Assembly: GCA_036925085.1 (NCBI GenBank)
Contig: JAUPFP010000008.1
Span: 4,166,457-4,230,456, forward strand
DNA length: 64,000 nt
From: Brachycybe producta
Taxonomy: Eukaryota; Arthropoda; Diplopoda; Playtdesmida; Andrognathidae
Direction of reading: 5' to 3'
The notes beneath the pieces are model-generated. The model saw only the letters and a list, made by a program, of their open reading frames with translations. It did not search any database and was not told the DNA's origin. Shown one piece after another: positions 57,865 through 64,000 of this stretch. Numbering within the stretch: position 1 is the first letter of the stretch; every line of letters begins with the position of its first letter. The translations under genes were made by a program, and so were the position numbers.

Positions 57865-58770
57865 GGAGCCCTGCAGAGGACTTTTGCAAAAAAAAATTTT
57901 AATCTCGCCATGTCGACTTTAATCGTTTTTATTCGACAATGTTAATTATGACTTGTTGTGCGCCCTATACGCTAAAGCCGATGCTGCACTTAGCAACAAT
58001 TCAGCAACTTAAGAGCAACCATAGGCTTGTTGCTCTATTGTTTTATTGAAAGTTGAAACATCTGTCATAACAGCAACAAACCGAAATTATTGCTTACAAA
58101 TTGAAAGCAACAGAATTTTCAAATAGAACTTGGTTCTATTTTCAAGCAACCATTTCAGGCAACAGCCAATTAAAGCGGTTTTTATAATCACGTGACTATT
58201 TTAACTGATGAAAAAGAGGAGGAAGATGAAAAATGTTTACCAACACACAAAAAAAAACATGTTGTCAGTAGAAAGGGAATTGTTCCTGATAGAATTTTAT
58301 AGAGGTATGTTTAATTCACAATTAGGAATTATTTAATAGCCATTATAATTAAAGCAGTGCAACTTTTTCTACCTCACAACCTCGTCGTTCCATTGGTTCT
58401 TGCTTTCAAGAATGAGTTACGATTTGAAGTTGCAAGTTTCATGAAAGTTGCTACATGTATCATACATGTTGCTAGCAACAAATGGGGAAACTACTGTTGC
58501 TACAACTAGTATTGTTGCTTGACTGTTGCTATGTGTTGCTATGTAAGCGCCCTCTTGTAGCAGAAATAATTTAATTATTAGACTATGGTGCACACAACAT
58601 GGCATAATTAACATGGTCGAATAAATTAGATTAAAGGTTGACATGTCGAGAATAAAGTCGACATGTGAAGATCAAAGTCGACATGTGTAGATTTAAAAAA
58701 AAAATCTTGTCTCCTTTACAATTACAATTACAATTAGCACTCTGCTAGCAGCCAAATAAACATATGACAG
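57865..58770. mobile_element. TIR element with GTCGAC-containing ends
   Basis: Left 'atctcgccatgtcgacttta', 'tattcgacaatgttaattat' and 'gacttgttgtgcgcc'. Right 'ggtgcacacaacatggcata', 'attaacatggtcgaataaat', 'ggttgacatgtcgagaataa' and 'agtcgacatgtg'. The interior has many GCAAC/GTTGC words (AGCAACA, TGTTGCT) that pair across it. Frames are short; no transposase recognised. It is followed by a half copy of the 57549 MITE. Confidence 0.55.
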
Positions 58771-58784
58771 AGGGCTCCGTAATA

Positions 58785-59190
58785 AGCAGAACAAACTTGA
58801 AGAAGTGTATTTTTAAAAACTAGAAGAGTACCTTTTATTACTTAACACATATTTTCATGTTGATAATATTCTTTAAACGTAAAACGTTTTTTAAAAATTC
58901 TGATTTCATCAAATTCTCGATTTTAGTTGTTTCACTTCAAGTCTGAGACTAGAAGGATAATTAAATCACTTAAGATATTTTCATGTTAATATCTTTGAAA
59001 ATAAACTTTTTATGTTGAGTTTTTAAAATTTTTGTCTAAAAAAAGTTTATTTTGAAAAATATCAACATGAAAACACCCTTAGTTGATAGAGTTAACCTTC
59101 TAGTTTCTAAAATACTTTCTACTTTTTAATTTAAATTTTGCTCTTCGGAAAGACATATTTAATGTTCGAAAATCAGCTGTTCATAAACCA
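58785..59190. mobile_element. Two MITE family A copies, one partial
   Basis: The first, about 58790-58915, is cut after 'gatttcatcaaattctcg'. The second, about 58945-59190, is complete: 'gactagaaggataattaaat', 'aatatctttgaaaataaact', 'agtttattttgaaaaatatc' and 'cgaaaatcagctgttcataa'. Confidence 0.65.
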
Positions 59191-59795
59191 TCGTATGGGG
59201 TTTTTTTTTTCTCAAAAAGGCGTTCAGGAAATGTAATTAACAGGGTGGACACCAGGCGAAAATGTGTTTAAAAGAGGTTATTTTTACTGTAGTTGTTTTT
59301 TTTGGAGGTTACGCTTTAAAGATGTTAAAACAGAGATTAAAGTGGAAATAGAGAAAGAGAAAAAAATAAACGAAATTAGTTACACACAATTGAATTATTC
59401 AGGAAATGGATTTGTTTTTCTGTTGGCCTACAGGTTTTAAACAGAAAAAAAAAAAATGAATTCTTATAATTTCTCTCTCGGTTTAATTCTACTTGAACGA
59501 TTAAGTGAAATTCCAAGCGGAGGATTTTTCACATCACCAGAATTTAAAAAAAAAATAAGATTTCGAAACACACTCGAGTAGTTTCAAGTTTCATTTAAAA
59601 AAAAACTTAATATATTTTGTTAGAAACGCACAAACAAATGACTGAAAGTTATCAAATTCCATTGGTGTCTGAGTTTTCTGTAATTTTTTGTCAATAATTT
59701 CAAGCAAATTTATACCAGAATAATGAAAATTGTTTATTTTATTTATTTTTCTAATTTGTATCATTAATTTTCAGGTGTTTTCTTAGTGTGGAATC

Positions 59796-62700
59796 ATGAA
59801 GCTGTTTATTCTGCTGGACATCGTTTTGATTTTAAGCGGCGGCATTGTTCGTGGCATTCCACTTTATTCGTCATCTGTCGAGACACCGTTAGAAGATGAT
59901 GAAAATGAAACGCCAACACCATCATTTATTATTACGGAAGCATCTAGCGTCCATTACGTAGAACCCGAATTGGAGTCGTCGATCGTCTGGATGATCGAAG
60001 GAGCTTCGTCTTCAGTGCCTTCGTTTAACTTACAATCGTCTATAGATGTCTTTGAAAGCCGACGTTTGGTTCAAGAGAACGACGATCTGAATCTCAACTC
60101 TTTTTTGAACGAGATTTACATGCAGTCGTCTCATGTTCGAGAGGCGGCCGAGAGTTCGAGAAGTACCGACGATTTGGGAGGACTCGTGGCGCAGTTGGCC
60201 GAGTCTTTGTTGAGCGATTTCAACTATAGAACCGATGATACACTTTTGGCTTCTAGCTCAATTTCTCCTCTTCTTCTTTCTTCTTCTATTAATTCTGCCT
60301 TTCAGATTGATTCAACGCCATCGGTTGCTGTCGAGAGTACGCCGATGGTCACTACCGAAGAAGAAAACAATTCTTTCGAAGTCCATCACAATTCTTGGGT
60401 TGTGAGCTCCATCGACAACGGCGTCCAAACTCCGAAGCTTCCGCAAGATGTGTTTACGGCATCTAGTTGGTTTTTGAAGCCTTCGAACGAAGTTGTCAGT
60501 AAAAGTTCTTCTTTTCCAAATCTTATCACTGCTTTCAGGCCTAATGCTTTAAGGTTAACACCGACACCTCAATTGGCTTTTCCATTATTGGCTAGTTCGC
60601 TGGTTTATAAAAACGCTGATCCGTATTTGGAATTGCTCAAATTGAGCATCAAAGACATGACGCAGCCGTTAATTTCTGGCATAAATTCTGTGAGCGTTGT
60701 TTCTTCTTCTTCTGCTGACGAACAGTCGGTATCGAAAGAACAGCAGCAGATATTTTCTTCTTTATCTTACGAAGCTAATTTTCCGTTATCTAGTTCTTTT
60801 GTCTATCAGTTTAGTAAAACTCCACTGGACAAACTGAAGACGACCGTGATTCCTAGTCATCAGTATTTGGCAAATACCGAGGTTTTACAATTGGTATCTT
60901 CTGTTCATCCTTCTGTCAATTTCTTGGCTGACATGCCGGAAATGTTGGAAGTGAACGATTTGAGTCTTGTCAGATCAAATGCTTCGAATGCTGAAGTTGA
61001 CAAGATCATTGAAGGTCTAATGAATATTATACGTCCGCTTAAAAACGATTCCAGTGGTGACAGCGGCAGTAGCAGTTACGCTGACCACATCAACAGTGGC
61101 AGCAGTGGAAGTAGCGACAGCGGCAGTAGCAGTGGAATCACGAGTAACACAGTCACTTTGCCAACACCACCACCTTTCGTTACTCCCGAATTACATGGAC
61201 ATCAAGTGGAACATGCTGCCAGTATTCATGAGCATGGTAACACCGTGTCCAATTTGTCTGGTCTAAATGTACGGCCGGTGGTTTCGTTCAAGTTAAAGCC
61301 GTCGCCAACTGCAAAACCATCATCGTCAACTGAAGAATTACCCTTTACGGTCATAGAAGCTGTCGTGAACAACAATGGATGGAAAAACGCATTAGTGTCG
61401 TCATCCGTTTCTGCTGTCAAGGAAGCAACAATCTATTCGATCAAACCGTCGACATCCGATTTACATTCAGCAACGCTTGTCCAACACAATCATATGAGTC
61501 CATCGAAAGACGAGACTTCGGAGTCGAACACTGTTTCTACCACTGTGACGGGAAGCGCCACTGTTCCTACGAGAAGGAAACCTATACTGAAACGACCCAT
61601 TTTGATAAGGACCACGACGACAACTACGGAGTCACCCAAAGTATCATCGAAAAAGCCGACAACAGTCTCTTTTCGTACCACGCCAAAGCCGGGTTTTGTT
61701 TCTTTTGGTGTTGCCGAACCGATACATTTGGATACGGAGGTTGCAACCGAACCACTTCCGTCAAATATCGATTCCAGGCTGCCACCTCTGTCCAATGCCG
61801 GAAGTAGCATACTAGATTTTTCTCACGAATCCGTCGTCGGATCGAGTGTTCTAAAGTTGAATGGAAATTCGACCTTACTAAAACCGATAGACATCATTAA
61901 ACCGTCTTTGGTTTTTGCCGAGACCTTTTTAGATAAAGACGCCACTCCAACATTACTTGGATCATCTAATAGTATTACAACGAATAGGCCGTCGGTTATT
62001 CCGGTTCCGATTCGTATCATCTCGAGTTCGAGGCTGGACGTAAAACCGACGCAGTCTCTACCCGAGGATGTTGTCGATGTTACGGAACCGATTCTCATGG
62101 ATCACTTCACGAGCAGCAGTGAATCGAAGGTGGTGTCAACTCATTCTGCGATCGTAATCAAACCCACTGCTTCTAGCTCTGCGCAGGTCAGGCAGACCAT
62201 ATTTCAGACGGTGGTTTCTATATCTTCGGACGATTTTCACAACGACGATGAAGAAAGTTTTCATGAAGAAAATCACCATGAGGCACCAGCCGACGTCTTT
62301 CATGGTGCTTCTCACGACGATTCCGAGTCGTCTTTTGTTTCGGAAGTTGGTGCCATGCCACCGAGTAAAGAAACTGAAAAACCGACTACTTCATCTACAA
62401 CAACAACCACCACCACCAACAGCCCTTCGACAACAACAACAACAACGACCACAACTACGACGACTGTGCCTTCTACAGAAAAAGCGATACTTGTGACGAC
62501 TTTAGAGACCACTTCTACCACGACATCGGCAACTACGACAAATCCCAAGACGACGATAAAAACTAAGAAGACACCGAGTACAACTCGAGCAACACGGCGT
62601 CCTTTGAGAAGACGAACTACGAAGCGTCCAGTCAACAAGAACAAAAAACCTCAAGAAAGTAATTCCGGCAAACCGCAATCAGATAGTGCAGTCTCTACTA

Positions 62701-62927
62701 AACCGACAAGAAATCCGACGAGGCCGACACATTCTTTAATGTCATTTGGGTTTTCTTTACTACCGGCTGCAGTGATAGCTACCGTAATCGGGCTTCCGTT
62801 AGCCATTGCTACTGGTAAAAAGAAACGTGATGTTAGCGACGTTGCTGGTAATAACTTTTCGAAAGAAGATTGGTTGGAAATGGAAGCTCGCATCGAAGAT
62901 CTTGTTCGAAGAAATTTTAAACCGTAG
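59796..62927 (+). CDS. Mucin-like Ser/Thr-rich secreted or type I membrane protein, 1043 aa
   Basis: One long open frame to TAG, started by an ATG 20 bases after a TTTTCAG acceptor, so an upstream non-coding exon is likely. Residues 1-20 (MKLFILLDIVLILSGGIVRG) form a clear signal peptide. The body is very rich in Ser, Thr, Pro and Val, with recurring SSS clusters. It holds a Gly/Ser tract at about 415-445 (DSGSSSYADHINSGSSGSS), a His-rich acidic patch at about 820-845 (EENHHEAPADVFHG), a poly-Thr stretch at about 868-895, and a basic, Thr/Lys/Arg-rich segment at about 920-960 (TRATRRPLRRRTTKRP). Near the end, SFGFSLLPAAVIATVIGLPL is a hydrophobic helix, followed by GKKKRDV and a charged tail DWLEMEARIEDLVRRNFKP. 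Expected to be heavily O-glycosylated. GC is raised relative to its surroundings, as expected for coding DNA. I cannot name a family; the compact C-terminal tail is the part most likely to be conserved. Confidence 0.85.
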   Translation: MKLFILLDIVLILSGGIVRGIPLYSSSVETPLEDDENETPTPSFIITEASSVHYVEPELESSIVWMIEGASSSVPSFNLQSSIDVFESRRLVQENDDLNLNSFLNEIYMQSSHVREAAESSRSTDDLGGLVAQLAESLLSDFNYRTDDTLLASSSISPLLLSSSINSAFQIDSTPSVAVESTPMVTTEEENNSFEVHHNSWVVSSIDNGVQTPKLPQDVFTASSWFLKPSNEVVSKSSSFPNLITAFRPNALRLTPTPQLAFPLLASSLVYKNADPYLELLKLSIKDMTQPLISGINSVSVVSSSSADEQSVSKEQQQIFSSLSYEANFPLSSSFVYQFSKTPLDKLKTTVIPSHQYLANTEVLQLVSSVHPSVNFLADMPEMLEVNDLSLVRSNASNAEVDKIIEGLMNIIRPLKNDSSGDSGSSSYADHINSGSSGSSDSGSSSGITSNTVTLPTPPPFVTPELHGHQVEHAASIHEHGNTVSNLSGLNVRPVVSFKLKPSPTAKPSSSTEELPFTVIEAVVNNNGWKNALVSSSVSAVKEATIYSIKPSTSDLHSATLVQHNHMSPSKDETSESNTVSTTVTGSATVPTRRKPILKRPILIRTTTTTTESPKVSSKKPTTVSFRTTPKPGFVSFGVAEPIHLDTEVATEPLPSNIDSRLPPLSNAGSSILDFSHESVVGSSVLKLNGNSTLLKPIDIIKPSLVFAETFLDKDATPTLLGSSNSITTNRPSVIPVPIRIISSSRLDVKPTQSLPEDVVDVTEPILMDHFTSSSESKVVSTHSAIVIKPTASSSAQVRQTIFQTVVSISSDDFHNDDEESFHEENHHEAPADVFHGASHDDSESSFVSEVGAMPPSKETEKPTTSSTTTTTTTNSPSTTTTTTTTTTTTVPSTEKAILVTTLETTSTTTSATTTNPKTTIKTKKTPSTTRATRRPLRRRTTKRPVNKNKKPQESNSGKPQSDSAVSTKPTRNPTRPTHSLMSFGFSLLPAAVIATVIGLPLAIATGKKKRDVSDVAGNNFSKEDWLEMEARIEDLVRRNFKP

Positions 62928-63054
62928 ACCAGAATAATTTGTCCGGCTAGATTAGTTTGTAAAATACCCACCAAAATTACATTGGAGCATTTTTTTTTTG
63001 GTAACCAAACATATTTGATTAAATGGTTAATTGTTATCAAATTTCATTTATTAA

Positions 63055-63239
63055 GGCCTTGTTTCCATTGGGGTGAAAATTTGAACTTTTTGAAAGTTTA
63101 AACTGGTGAAAAATAGAAGACACGTGGCCCCCGTGCAGCTGCCTATTCACTGTCATAGGCGTGGGCCACGTTTGTTCAGTTTTTCACCAGTTGAAACTTC
63201 CCAAAAAGTTCAGATTTTCACCTCAATGGAAACAAGGCC
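63055..63239. mobile_element. TTAA-flanked palindromic MITE, probably in the 3'UTR of the mucin-like gene
   Basis: GGCCTTGTTTCCATTGGGGT GAAAAT at the left and ATTTTCACCTCAATGGAAAC AAGGCC at the right. TTAA lies directly outside both ends (63051-63054 and 63240-63243), as produced by piggyBac-type transposition. The arms are about 85 bases ('gaactttttgaaagtttaaa', 'ctggtgaaaaa'), with loop 'gcagctgcctattcactg'. Confidence 0.75.
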
Positions 63240-63251
63240 TTAATGAATGAC

Positions 63252-63272
63252 AATAAAAATATACAGAATAAA
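63252..63272 (+). terminator. Polyadenylation signals of the mucin-like gene
   Basis: AATAAA occurs at 63252-63257 and again at 63267-63272, about 330 bases after the stop codon, with nothing better in between. If used, the TTAA-flanked MITE is part of the 3'UTR. Confidence 0.45.
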
Positions 63273-63354
63273 TTGCATTTGAATGAAATTACCAAGCTAC
63301 AACATAAAATGTGTTGCTCGAGTATTTTGGAAGTAACCCTGACAAAAACTTGTG

Positions 63355-63790
63355 TTTTTAGAAACAAGACGTTTCAGTAACTGTGAATCCATTACTGGTA
63401 TTTTTCTTGTTGATAATTTTCAAAAGAAACTTTTTGTTGACCAAATTTTATTTGTTTTACGATTTTTTAAAAAAAAAATTTTAATTTTATTATTAGTTAA
63501 TTTTCAAAAATATTAACATGTAATTACGCTTATTAAACTTTCGTTTTCTTTTTAATAAAAATAGGGGAAAGTGAATCTGGATCCAGGTTAATTTTGAAAG
63601 AATGTCATATAAACCTATGTCATTCTTAATAAATTGACCTGATCAAAATTTCCTTTCATCTAACATTTTGATCTAATGGAAACAAAGTGTAAGTGATTCA
63701 CATTTTCTTATATTGTTTCTCAAAACCTTTCAGAATTCGTTGTTGTTTCTAAAATACAGAATAACAAATGAGTTCGATTAACATTAAAAT
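63355..63790. mobile_element. Diverged MITE family A copy
   Basis: 'aaactttttgttgaccaaat' and related words on the left; 'tctaaaatacagaataaca' and 'aaaacctttcagaattcg' on the right. Only the arms' outer words are recognisable and the centre is replaced by unrelated AT-rich sequence. Confidence 0.4.
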
Positions 63791-64000
63791 GCATTGTTGT
63801 TTCAACAATATGTAATTTTGATTATTTTCTTGTAAACATGGTGCCAAACAAAAATCCACAAGATTCATCACAATTTGGCAAAAAATAAAAGGAATATTAA
63901 TTAATAACTACAAATTGCTGTATATTAGGATTATTATTATCAATCATTTATAAATCATTTTAATTTATTTATTTAAATTTCGTGACATTCAAATCTTAAG

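Noticed and set aside
61054..62644. Several ORFs of 60-140 codons overlapping the mucin-like gene on both strands
   Set aside because: Shadow frames of a GC-richer, repetitive coding sequence.

Overview
This is eukaryotic, clearly metazoan DNA. It is strongly AT-rich, with intron-split genes that have consensus GT-AG junctions, long introns (one of about 7.5 kb), and a very heavy load of short palindromic transposon remnants. The encoded proteins fit an invertebrate; a short CCTAA (TTAGG-like) run is compatible with an arthropod but is weak evidence. I cannot name the species.

Genes left to right. (1) GTP cyclohydrolase I, minus strand, five coding exons between 31871 and 22316, 215 aa. (2) FANCL, plus strand, thirteen coding exons from 33249 to 42476, 377 aa. 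Genes 1 and 2 are head to head, with 1.38 kb between start codons, so they may share a promoter region. (3) An L-asparaginase of the ASPG/AnsA cytosolic type, plus strand, eleven coding exons from 43679 to 46172, about 425 aa. (4) A highly acidic, probably nuclear protein, minus strand, five coding exons from 50435 to 47369, 685 aa, convergent with gene 3. Its last 100 residues look like a helical-bundle domain of the TFIIS N-terminal / LEDGF IBD type (tentative). (5) An intronless 212-aa membrane protein of unknown family at 51747-52385 (+). (6) A 1043-aa Ser/Thr-rich, mucin-like secreted or membrane protein at 59796-62927 (+). All six models were assembled by hand from reading frame, splice signals and protein similarity recalled from known families; the phases of every junction close.

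Repeats. Positions 1-2160 look like the non-coding interior of an LTR element and carry a VNTR and many CACGTG boxes. An LTR with TG...CA ends lies at 2478-2914. Three copies of a Helitron-like element share the same hairpin, 8-nt spacer and CTAG end. One palindromic MITE family (called family A here) occurs about fifteen times, in intergenic DNA and in introns. A second family (B) has three full copies. There are also foldback elements whose arms are minisatellites, a satellite of eight identical 32-bp palindromic units, two nearly perfect ~210-bp hairpins 0.5 kb apart, and a TTAA-flanked palindrome. Several insertions are nested, and the other copy of the host repeat provides the empty site.

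The genes do not form a pathway: pterin synthesis, DNA crosslink repair, asparagine hydrolysis and three uncharacterised proteins. I see no convincing new multi-gene system. The most unusual content is the repeat architecture and the three unrecognised proteins. No rRNA or tRNA gene and no CRISPR array was recognised. Element boundaries are read by eye and are approximate to about 10-30 bases unless a terminal motif is quoted.
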